Shown in pieces: positions 42,874 to 52,840 of a stretch of 64,000 nt of DNA. The translations under genes were made by a program, and so were the position numbers. Numbering within the stretch: the first letter of the stretch is position 1; every line of letters begins with the position of its first letter. Source of the stretch: Zygnema cylindricum. Taxonomy: Eukaryota > Streptophyta > Zygnematophyceae > Zygnematales > Zygnemataceae. Where the stretch lies: contig JBBHKE010003537.1 of assembly GCA_037447655.1 (NCBI GenBank), positions 1 through 64,000 of the forward strand. Reading direction: 5' to 3'. Under the pieces are notes generated by a model. The model had not been told where the DNA came from and did no database searches. It worked only from the letters and a program-made list of their open reading frames with translations.

Positions 42874-43957
42874 ACCCTGAGCAGTAGTTTGAACACTCAT
42901 ACCACAGGCATAGTATATATTTCGTGCAAGTGTAGCCTTCAGATTAGTGAAAGTCGCCTTGTTCTAACACATGTGGCCGATGCCCGGGTGTCCATAATCC
43001 ATCCGACGTCCTTTGAGCCCTCCATTACTGCCGCCATAGCAAATAGTTCCGATTCATTCTGATCATGGAAGCTCAAAGACTCCTCTTTTTGAGTTGTAGA
43101 TGAAAAAAACATTGAATTGTTTTGAGCTTGATTTCTAGAGAAGCCTTGGTTAAACTAACTTTGTTGCTAACCCGACCTATTTAACCTTGTTTCATTTGCC
43201 TTTTTATCTATATCCATGACCACGTTCCGAATAATAAAAGTATGCAGACAAAGACTGTCTATTATGACCCTGATTGAGCTGTTTAAAATAGATTTGATTC
43301 TAGTTAAACTGATTTCACAGCTGATTAACGAATTTCTTGGTTGGTTAAACAGACCATTCTTGCCAAAATTTGTGTTAAATGCTTCTACCTGTTTTTCTCC
43401 ATTAAGAATCTTTGATGTAGCTTCTTCCTCTAGAATAATATTGATAGCTAACTGAAGTGTCCAGCTAGATTTATCATGTTTCTTGAGTTCTACAGATATA
43501 TCTTTCATACTGCTACGAAGACCTCTAATATCCAAAGCAGCTTGCTGAAACTCACGAAAAGAGCCACCAGCACATGCATAAGAATCAATGAGAGTTTTGA
43601 AGTTATCAGTATATTTTGCCATTATTCCCCCCGAGTACTTGTATTCCCAAATATTCCTTGCCAATAAGAATTCCTCCTGAACATTTGCCTTTTCATAAGA
43701 GGATTTGAGTGAATTTCAGATGTCGATCACATTATTGATTTTGATGCGTGACATAAACAAGTTCTCCAAGAGACATAGTTTTGGAGTGTCACGAGCTTGT
43801 GAATTCTTTTTTGCCTATGTTTGATCAACTTCATTAAGTGATCCATCCAGAATCTCTAGCAAACCTGTATTTTCAAAGTATGACTCAGCCATATCCGCCC
43901 AGTAAGCATATTTTTGCTTGTTAAAGATAGGAATCCTTAAATAGAAGACCCATAACA
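42874..43957 (-). pseudogene. gag: E1 gag and start of protease
   Basis: From the right: an LTR-adjacent start (PBS-like TGTTATGGG at 43949-43957), a core Gag fragment (IWEYKYSGGIMAKYTDNFKTLI, 43664-43167) with the ILEEEATSKILNGEKQVEAFN block, a zinc-knuckle remnant near 43230, then the protease region up to MSVQTTAQG (42900-42874), where the solo LTR cuts in. Confidence 0.82.
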
Positions 43958-44951
43958 TGTAATTCTATGACTATCGGTATAGGTGGAGCTATAGCAGTAG
44001 TTGTAAAAGTAGACATGATTCTCAGCAGAAGCTAACAAGTATCCTTATAAACAGCAGTTTTCCAAACACTATAGAATCAGACTCACAAGTCCAATTAAAA
44101 CCAAATTCAACATATATACAAATTACAATACACACTCTCAATTCCCAAATTTACAGCATAGCTAGTCTAGTAAACCATAGGATATAGAGTTTGCAAGTTT
44201 CCCAAAAACTTTTCTTTTGTTTTCCATATTCCCAAAACTCGATTTCCAAATTTTACTAAGTCTTAAACTTTATACACTGAGTAAGTATCTACTGCTACCT
44301 ACCAAATCAAATGTAGACACTTAACACTGTAGTAGTGTAGGGTAACATGACAAAGTACTAAAATTGTACGTTATTGTACTCTAAGTAATTCCAAAACCCT
44401 ATTTGTTACTTGCCGTAATCCAAATAGTAACACACTAAATAATAATCTTCTAAACTACAACACATTTTTTTTCAGATTTTTATAAAGAGAAGCTGTACAA
44501 AATAATGCATTTTTCTTTTAGTCCATGTCGGTCATAGAAGTTTAGAAGAATGTGGTCCTGAAGTACGGACCACCTGAGCGCGTACCGTACGCTTAGTCAT
44601 TTGTGGTCCCTGTACAAATCTCGTCCGACGACTTGATTCATATCAACAATACATGTTGTTCCGTACATAACATCTTTCCCAGACGCCCGCCTTCGAGCGT
44701 GTGCGTCCAATCCTAAGAGTCCGATCGTTCAATGGTCAACACGTGTTAGTTATTATTGGCGCCATTCCGGAATATTTGCACAGGTTTTAGATGCTGACGC
44801 GTGTCTTTATAGAAGTAGAATACACTCTATTGTTCTTCTGCTATTGTATCACTAATAAACTTAAATATTACACTTTGATTTAGATAAAAATATTCTAAGT
44901 TCTAAACTCCTCAAAGTTCTATCTACTGAGGACAAAGCTTTAAATTCAACA
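43958..44951 (-). repeat. Copia E1 5' LTR
   Basis: 994 bp. The plus strand begins TGTAATTCTATGAC and ends TTAAATTCAACA. It is followed by GTAAG. Confidence 0.92.
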
Positions 44952-44956
44952 GTAAG

Positions 44957-45458
44957 AACTACCTTCCCATCACTCCTCTTACTTCCTAATCAATTTCAAG
45001 CTTCAACCACATTTTTCTTTGCACAATATTAGTTTAAGAGCAAAAATAGGCTTTGTCATTGTATTTGCTACCATTTCTCCATCTGGTTTGTACACCAACT
45101 TAATTATTTTATTTTCTACCTTCTCTCGCACAAAAATTAATCTTATGTTTATATGTTTTGCTTTAAAATAATATTTGAGAATAGTTGCAATTACAATGGC
45201 ATCTCAATCATCACAAAAAACATTATGTACACCAGTTATCATAAATCTAAAGCAAGGATTTCACCCACATCAATTATTTTAATTGCAGCACAAGAAACCA
45301 TGTACTCATCCTCTATTGTGGACTGAGCTGCAACTTTTTGGTGTTTACTACTCCTGCAACTATCTGTTGTTTACTACTCCAACAACAATCTCCAAACCAA
45401 ACTTGCAAAACATATTCAAAAGTACATCTTCTCATTTGCACATCTCTATAACCGGCAT
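44957..45458 (-). pseudogene. pol: F1: copia RNase H C-terminal remnant
   Basis: On the minus strand from 45458: DAGYRDVQMRRCTFEYVLQV, CCWSSKQQ, a diverged AQSTIEDEYMVSCAA block, then frameshifted text, a KCGLKL-like end and a purine tract (GTAAGAGGAG, near 44980). It is cut on the right by C1 and on the left by E1, so the rest of F1 lies outside or is lost. Confidence 0.72.
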
Positions 45459-46321
45459 TGTTGTTTTTGTAAAGCTTTAGTCCTCTCTATGCCTCACCTG
45501 TGAGGGAGAGAGAGCTGTTCAGGACTTAAGCTATTTTTGGTTCAGTTTGGTTTAGTACTTACCAAAATTAGTGTGACGGTGGAGTTAGGAGTTCACGGTT
45601 CATTCACACTTGGGACACGAGTCATCACTTGAGAGAATGCGTGAGTATGTCCTCTGTGGACGTTCGGAAATTCAGCAAGACCACGGGACTTCGTGAAGTC
45701 AATTCTACGGTGCCAAATCCTCTAATCGGACGGTTGACAGCCACCGCCAACAAATACTGACGAGGCGTGACTAGATCACTATCACTTTACGTTGTCTGAA
45801 CTTCGGTGTAAATATTTGGTAGAATAGAACTTTGTTTGTAGTGAATTAGTTGTTTAGTGTTGAGAATGTGGTTTATGACATACCTTCAGTACACAGGTAT
45901 ACTCACAGTGTGTTATGTTAGAATGTTAGATGTACGATTGGAATGCCTCCGCATAGTTTAGTGTAGTTTCGTTGTATAGAAGTAGGACGCAGTGAATTTG
46001 ATTATTTAGGACCAAATAATATGAAAACTGTACACTCAGTTTTATGTAATTTCATTTCTTCATATCTCACAGGTTTGTCAGCGGAGCTGATTCAAAATTT
46101 GTGTGTGTGTTTATTTGTATGCTACATACACTCTTGTATATTTCCAAGACCATTAAAGCATTTTAATGAAAGTTAGAGTTTGTCAAAGTCACTGTTCAGC
46201 CATCGGTATTTGTGGAAGCTTCCTCTCTTGATTTGTTTTACGATGACTACTGCTGCATCTTCTTCATCTTCAGTGCTGCATCTTCTTCATCTTTAGTGCC
46301 AGCAGTAGTCTCAGAACAACA
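45459..46321 (+). repeat. Copia C1 5' LTR
   Basis: 863 bp from TGTTGTTTTTGTAAAGC to CTCAGAACAACA. The start aligns with E1 and D1 LTR starts (AAAGCTTTAGTCCTC). It lies within the F1 RNase H coding region. The 3' LTR is beyond the window. A 23-bp tandem duplication (46252-46274, 46275-46297) follows the LTR-borne gag ATG at 46243. Confidence 0.85.
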
Positions 46322-47230
46322 AGTCACGGGCCCGCCTTCACGAATTCCAGTCTTTGATGGACGCGAATATCTATATTGGGCTGATTTGGTTAAGTCTAAC
46401 TTCAAGCAAGTGAAACTTATTGATGTGTTAAATGGATCACTTGCAGAACCTGATGCCACCTTTGATCACAAAAATAACCAATCTTTGCATTTAGTAAAGC
46501 TTATGATATCAAAAGAATTGCATATGACATATATTAATGTTAAAAAGGCATCAGAATTATTGGATGCATTGAAATCTTCTTATGTTAAAGCTAGTGACCA
46601 GCATGAGATTATAACTGCTGGTCAAATCTATGAGTATAAGTACACAGGTGGTAGCATGGTGGAATACACTAATCGGTTTCAAATGTTACTGTCAAAAATT
46701 GCATGTTCTGGGGGGACTTTCTCCCCTTATCATCAGGCCATGATTCTCTTAAAGGGGCTTCCTAATGAATATAAAGGAGCCTCAGATTAAATGAAAAAAT
46801 TGTATAAACCTCTTTGGAATTTGCAAAAAGCTATAGAGTTTATCTTAGCAGAAGAGGGTACTCACACAATTTTAGGATTTGGAAAACCAGCTGTAGCATT
46901 TACGGCTCAGTTTAAGAGGGAAAGTAGATATCAAGGGAATCAGTTTAATCCTCAATTTGAGAAATGTGTTTATTCTTATACTGATGGTCACTCCTCAAGA
47001 GCTTATCCCTTGTATATAAAAGCCCTTGAAATAGGTACCTTTCGGAAAGGATGAAGACACCACGGACCTCCCAATTCCCAAAAACCTCCGAATAAAACTG
47101 TTGCATTTTCAGCGGAGGATACAAAATTGAAGAAGAAAACGACCGAGGAAACGACATCTGATGTGATCAATTTTTCAAAAACTGATGACAAAGAGTTCTT
47201 TGCTCTTGCCAAACTCGACATGATGGAAGG
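46243..47230 (+). pseudogene. gag: C1 gag, broken
   Basis: ATG 46243 gives MTTAASSSS, but a 23-bp duplication shifts the frame to a stop within 20 codons. The true frame continues as VPAVVSEQQVTGPPSRIPVFDG. The weakened primer binding site is 46322-46336 (AGTCACGGGCCCGCC). The core reads KKASELLDALKSSYVKASDQHE and YKYTGGSMVEYTNRFQ. A TAA at 46788-46790 interrupts. The zinc knuckle near 46965 has lost Cys residues (CVYSYTDGHSSRAYP). Confidence 0.87.
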
Positions 47231-49244
47231 AGAAAAGGACCTCGGATGGATAATGGATTCCGGCAGCTCATCACACATGTGCTGGAACAAGTCTTAGTTT
47301 AAGAAGTGTCTTTTATTCCTTTACGTCAGATCTTTTATTCTTGTGGCTCTGCCATTAAATCAAATGCAAAAAGAAACATAGATCTAGATTTTGTGATAGA
47401 TGAAAAGGTTGTTAAGAGAACTTTGTATGATGTCTTGTATGTTACAAAGTTGAAGAAATATTTGTTTTCTACGTTTGTAGGTGAAAGCAAAGGCTTTCAG
47501 GTTCTCCAAAAATGGCAAGAAAATAGTGAGCAAGAATAGAAGAGTAGCTCTAGTAGGAACTAGAGGCCAAAACGTTTTGTACCGCATGGACCTGGCTATT
47601 AAAATTGATATTGCGTACTCCAGTGTCTTATGTGATAATGTTTTGTGGCATAAAAGGCTTGGTCATGTGCATCATGAGAGACTTACTAAGATGATAACGC
47701 ATGATATGATAGAGGGAGTCAAGCTTGGTCAATAAGAGTCTCATGTGTGTGATGGTTGTGCTCTCCAAAATCTTCACAAGCTTCCCTTATCACAAGTTTC
47801 TAATCACAGAGCCACAGATGTTCTTGGCGTTATTCACTCTAATGTTTTCGGCCTTTCTAAATTTCCTTCTCTTGGTGGCAGCCGCTTCTTTGTCACCTTT
47901 ACAAACGATTACTCTCGGTATAGTTGCTTATACTTCATGAAGGAGAAGAGAGAAGTCTTCACTCACTTTAAACACTACAAAATCTGGGCCGATAAACTTC
48001 ATGGCAAATCTATTCTTGCTTTGGGGACGGATAATGGTGGAGAGTATGTATCTCATGCCATTGCTGATTATTTGAAAGAAAATGGCATCTCTCGTGAATT
48101 TACTGCTCCGTACACACCGGAAGAAAATGGCGTTGACAAGAGACATAATGGGACTTTGACTAAATGTGCTCGATCTATGATGGCCGATAAAGGTGTGGAT
48201 CCTAAGTTTTGGGGGGGAGCTTTTCATTGTGCTTCCTACATCAGAAATAGAGTGCAAACTTGAGCTAATACGGGTACGACATCTTATGAAGTGTGGACAG
48301 ACAAAAAGCCAAATGTAAGTCATTTTAGAGTTTTGGTAGCAAATGTTTTATCTTGGATAATCTTCCCAATTGGAAGCTTAGTCCAACATCTGTACCTGAT
48401 GTCTTTTAAGACAATGATGATAAATTTGACGGTTATAGAGTGTATAATCCTTAGAGAGGATGCCTTCAAACAGCCAAGAATATTCAGACTAAAGAAAAAA
48501 GTCAATCTATTGACGTTTTTAGCATGGATGCAGCTGAAAAGAATGAGAAAATACAAGAGTATATCATTCTTGAGCAAGTACCTTTTACTCCTACCTCTTC
48601 TACTTCTTCTACCTCTCTCCCAAATGCCTAGGGGTTGTCTAATACTCCTTCTGGAGCTCCTCTTTCTGTTGATGCTCCTCCCAATACACGCCCTGTGAGG
48701 CAATCTAGGGAACCAACTGTTCCCACGTCAGATTTTTCGCTGGGAAGAAGGCACAACAGCCGCCTTTGAGGCGATCGAGATGAGAGTGTTTTTTCTGCAA
48801 GCACAATGGAGCTGCTCACTATTCATGAACCTTTTTTTGTTCTTGAAAAGGATCATTGGATCTCTGGTGCAAATGAAGAGATAAATTCAATTATAGAAGT
48901 CCAAACTTGGAAACTTGTAGAGCTCCCACCGAACCGGAAAGCTATCGGTTGTAAGTGGGTCTTCAAATTAAAATTGAATCCTGATAATACAATTGATAGA
49001 TATAAAGCTAGACTGGTGGCCAAGGGATTTAGCCAAAAGAAGGGAATTGATTATGAAGAGACCTTCCCTCTGTTGTTCGCTTTCCTACTGTTAGTGTTTT
49101 GCTAACTCTTGCTGCAATAGAGGATATAGAATTGCATCACATGGATGTTAAGACTGATTTCTTGCATGGTGATTTAGAGGAAGTAATTTATATGAAGTAG
49201 CCAGAGATGTATGCAGAAAAAGGGAAGAAAATATGGTTTGTAAA
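47231..49244 (+). pseudogene. pol: C1 pol 5' part: protease, integrase, RT start
   Basis: Protease: GWIMDSGSSSHMC (about 47245). Pre-integrase: LWHKRLGHVHHERL...CDGCALQ. Integrase core: VTFTNDYSRYS, where D1 has TDDFSK, so the first catalytic Asp is Asn; GTDNGGEY keeps the second; NGVDKRHNGT has Lys for the catalytic Glu. RT starts near 48860 (EEINSIIEVQTWKLVELPP) and runs frameshifted through HMDVKTDFLHGDLEE to MVCK, where gypsy G1 cuts in at 49245. Confidence 0.9.
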
Positions 49245-49732
49245 TGTAAAAGGGAAGTAATGCACTCAACACGCCACAATGCACAGCGGAAAACACTAAG
49301 GATCTTCCCGTAGCAATAGTAGGATCACACAGCATTGACAGACAGTGTTGCCCTTTTATCACTTGGAAGAAAGTACAAGGTTGCGCTCACTGAGAAGATG
49401 TATTCGAAGAGTGTCCCCTATTCACTAGGCCTAGTTGACTATTTAAACTAGCTAGCTGTTAGTCAACCTAGTACTGTACAACTGTACACGTGGACCTTCA
49501 CGGTCAACCCAGACCTATCTAAACATTCTTATAGAACTATACCAATCAATCTACATTCTGCGGCGTTGCTATGCTACGCTGCTATGTTGCTGCGCTACTA
49601 AGTTGTTACACTGCTAAGTTGTTATTCTGCTACGCTGCGCTAATCTGGGATCGCAGCTTCGTTGCTCTGTAACCGCAACCATAGCAGCCTAGCCCTAGCC
49701 ACTAAGTACACAAATCCTATAACCCACTTACA
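49245..49732 (-). repeat. Gypsy G1 3' LTR
   Basis: 488 bp. On the minus strand it starts TGTAAGTGGGTTATAGG, after the purine-rich GTGGGAGGCAC. It contains degenerate TGCTACGCTGCG-type repeats at about 49560-49650. Confidence 0.94.
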
Positions 49733-49777
49733 GTGCCTCCCACTAAAAATTCAGCGTCCCGCTGAACCTCAACTGAC

Positions 49778-51056
49778 TCAGGGAAATTGCAGCTGCCGGA
49801 GTATATCGTATGTTTCTTCCCGATACACCTCAAACTCCTGGCGAAGGGCGTCGAGCTGATTTTGGAGCTCCTCGTACCAGGTCTCCAGCAGGGCAATGTG
49901 ATGATCTACCACTCCCAACGGCCTCCGGGTGATTCGCTCCCGAACTAGGTCTTTTCCCTCCTCCGGTGCAAAGTCGGGTGCTTCGGATTGCAGCGGAATG
50001 GCCGCCAGTTCAGGTTCCTCCGATGTCGAAATCTGGGGTTCTTCGGTTTTAATCACTGGGGGAGCTTCCTCCGCTTCTTCGTCCGCCGGTTCCCACCGAG
50101 GTACTTTCCGTAGCTTGAAGGATACGTGTTTTCTTGCAGCTCGCGCCCGTTGTAGAGAATTCTTTCGTGCCAGCTTGAGGGCCCCTATATCAGCAGTAAC
50201 CTCCGCCTTAGAGATGATGTCATGGAGGCGGACATCCCACGGGTGGTATTGACGGAGTAACCCAGGAACATCTATCCTGTACCGGTAGTTGTCCTCCACT
50301 ACATCCACAAACGGTAGAATGTGCGGCTTTAGCAGCACATAACCCTTGTGATTGTTCCCCAGGTCCTTTGTCTGCATAAAATTCCACGCTGGGTGTGACG
50401 GTGCGTTGGCGGGGATATTGATAGGATCCCCAGGCTTTCCTATACGCCACTCCTCGATCACTCCGAGGGATCCCAATAGAACCGTTTAGCATAACTGAAA
50501 GTGAGGTCCAAATACCGGGTGTCGACAGGGAGTGGGAAGAGGTAATCGGGAATTTCCTCTTCCTGTTCACTTTCCTCCTCCGTATCCCTTTGGTCCCTTC
50601 GAAGGAGGAACACATCGTCGCCACTAGGGTATTGTGCTTCTGCCTTCTTCTCTGCACTTTCACACGACTGCTCGTCCGCTGTGCTCTCCATATTTGGGTC
50701 CCTCATCACCTCCAGATCTGAGGCACTCTCCTCAACTGGTGGGGGTGTGGGTTCCCGCTCCGACTCCTCTGCGTTCGAGAGCTCATGATCCTCCTCATCC
50801 TCCTCATCTCCTACCTGTAATGGATTGCACTCGGGGTCCTGTGAATTCTCCGACCCCTCCCCTCCACTGGTGTTTGTTGGCCCTGCCTCGCTACTAGCAG
50901 TTTCCTCAGGTTCCGGCCTTGCTTCTACCTCCCTTCTCCAGTTTGCTTCCACCATGGCCTCCGCCGCCATTAATAATCTCTCGGGGCGGGTCACATCTTC
51001 TTGCCCCACTTGTACAAGTCTCCTCCTCTTCGCGTTGGAGAGGACGACGACGCTAT
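49778..51056 (-). pseudogene. G1 extra 3' ORF: NLS-like start, acidic middle, coiled-coil end
   Basis: About 425 codons, with two single-base frameshifts (near 51030 and 50462). The start codon is ATA here but ATG in G2. Order: SIASSSSP then KRRRLVQVGQEDV (NLS-like); a long Glu/Ser/Pro-rich acidic region; YPSGDDVFLLRRDQRD; EEIPDYLFPLPVDTRY; RFYWDPSE; EEWRIGKPGDPINIPAN; HPAWNFMQTKDLGNNHKG; LLRQYHPWDVRLHDIISKAE; then a Lys/Arg stretch, a second acidic part and a C-terminal heptad-like helix (LLETWYEELQNQLDALRQEF). No transmembrane segment or signal peptide. I do not recognise the family. Synteny and conserved blocks with G2 indicate a real, once-selected protein. Confidence 0.72.
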
Positions 51057-51704
51057 AGACACCGTTGTGTAAGACAATTCCGGTAATTCTAGAACTGAAG
51101 GCAAACTGACTTTGCACAGGGAAGCAATTTCCAAACTGCCGAGACTAGGTTGGTCGCGAGGGCGGATGATGGCTTTATCAACGAGGGTTGAGGGTTTCAC
51201 TTTTAGGCTCTGCGAAGCGTTGCAGCGTGAGAAGGTATCGCAGCATCCAACATTTATAAGACTGCGCAGTTGCGGCGAAATCGAGGGTTCGGTGTTAACA
51301 AGGTGGTGAAACACAATTGCGCCGTTGGGCTTTCTTGTCAACGCAGCGTTGGCGCTGCATTCCTCTGACGGCATTGTGACCGTGCTGTGCTGCGGTGGCT
51401 GCGCTGCTACATTGCTGCGGTGCGGTGACATCGCCGCATCTTTTCTTTGCCGCTTCCCCAATATAATTGCGATGGTTGCAACGCTGGGCTTCGCTCCTTG
51501 AATGCGGCCGCTGCGATTGCCCCTCCGGTGCAGTCGAGTGTCCTTACTCTGCTGAAACCGGCGCAGCAACTCTGGGAAATTCATGTCCTCCTCGTCCACC
51601 CAAGAGACATCCTCAGCACCGTAGCCCTTCCATACCAAATATTGGCGTGAGTTGGAATTTTGATAGTTGACGACCGAAGGATCTCTTCCACCTCATACTC
51701 GTCC
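51057..51704 (-). pseudogene. pol: G1 chromodomain and C-terminal extension
   Basis: From 51704 leftwards: DEYEVEEILRSS, then (after a one-base deletion near 51650) YLVWKGYGAEDVSWVDEEDM, a chromodomain of the kind that steers integration to modified histones. The frame then stays open for about 190 further codons (ELLRRFQQSKDTRLHRRGNRSGR onward) up to the start of the extra ORF. G2 shows matching blocks (HRKGNRSGR, VFHH, NEPSIS) in the same frame. Confidence 0.8.
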
Positions 51705-52840
51705 GAGGTACCCCGCAAAGGTGGCAAGGGAGTATTCTGTCGTCGATTAGGAAACATCGAATCAGGGTCGCGAAATGGTTTAAGGAGAGAAACATGGAAA
51801 ACATAATGGATATGCCAGTCTTGCGGAATATCCAACTTATAAGCCACTTCGCCCACACGTGAAAGAATTGTGAATGGGCGCGTGAATTTCGGTGCCAACT
51901 TTTTACACAGGGCGCCGGGCAAGGAGAGGTTGGTCATATTTAGTCGAACTTTTTCCCCCACGTTAAAATCGGTGTCCTTTCGATGATTGTCGGCTTGCGC
52001 CTTTTGGCGATCTTTTGCTAATTGTAAGGCCTTGGTCGCCTTTTTCAGATTTTCTTGCAGCGTTTTGGCAAAATCTAGAGCTGCCGGCGTATGGCAATCC
52101 GCTACCAATAAGTTGTGAGGAAGAGTGGGCGGGCGTCCATTTAGTGAGAATGGCGTAGCATTGGTTGACGAGTGTACCGCACTGTTGTACGCCAGCTCAA
52201 TCGCTATTAAATGGTCCACCCAACCCTTTTTATGCACTAAGACATACGCCCGCAACTCTTCCTCTAAAGTTCAATTCACCCTTTCAGTCTGACCATCAGT
52301 TTCAGGGTGGTAAGCTGTGGACATTGCCAACTGCGTGCCACACAGCGCAAATAGATTTCGCCAAAAGTGACTCACGAATTTGCGATCGCGATCACCGAGG
52401 CTCCTCTTCGGAAGTCCGTGATGGCGGAATATCTTCCGAAAGAATAAGTTCGCTATATCCCGTGCTGTGGCTGTGGTGGAGGTGGGTAAGAAATGGGCCA
52501 TTTTCGTCAAGTAATCCACGACGAAGAAGATTGAGTCGTAGCCCTCCTTGGTCAGCGGAAGGGCTACAATAAAATCCATCGAAATCGCCTCTTAAGGAAC
52601 AGATGGTATGGGAAGGGGTTGTAACAGACCTTGTTGTGGCCTGGTTCTGATTTGTTCCTGTTACAAGAGTCGCACGTCCAGACATACTCCGCAGTGTCGC
52701 AAGTCATGTTTGGCCAGTAATACGCCTCAACGACACGTGCGGTTGTCTTATCCCGCCCAAAATGTCCACAAAGCGGCTCATCGTGACTCATTTTAAGGAT
52801 CGTATGACGTAACTCCATATTCGTCAGAACGTACAATCGT
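51705..52840 (-). pseudogene. pol: G1 integrase
   Basis: Zinc region: HDEPLCGHFGRDKTTARVVE and CDTAEYVWTCDSCNRNK (52836-52660). Catalytic core 52579-52271: VVDYLTKMAHF, GDRDRKFVSHFW and HPETDGQTERVN, so Asp, Asp and Glu are present. C-terminal domain 52255-51705: GEKVRLNMTNLSLPGAL, KFTRPFTILSRVGEVAYKLDI and FHVSLLKPFRDP. Frameshifts lie at about 52660, 52580 and 52265. Confidence 0.92.

Larger units (their letters stand above)
38003..44951 (-). mobile_element. Copia E1, full-length but decayed
   Basis: On the minus strand, with LTRs 43958-44951 (5') and 38003-39021 (3') and target duplication GTAAG (37998-38002 and 44952-44956). The internal region carries degenerate gag-pol and is split by a plus-strand solo LTR (41970-42873). 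Confidence 0.93.

Noticed and set aside
38003-44951. Small plus-strand open frames over E1 as host genes
   Set aside because: They lie opposite copia gag-pol on the minus strand and have no recognisable domain.
49261-49732. G1 LTR starting at TGCACTCAAC with duplication GTAA
   Set aside because: Both LTRs share a further ~16 bp outward (AAAAGGG(A/C)AGTAA). Extending to TGTAAAAGGG gives a perfect 5-bp GTAAA duplication and puts the PBS next to the LTR.
49778-51056. Extra gypsy ORF as an envelope gene
   Set aside because: No signal peptide, no hydrophobic membrane segment and no cleavage-site-like motif. It is acidic with an NLS-like start, which suggests an intracellular protein.
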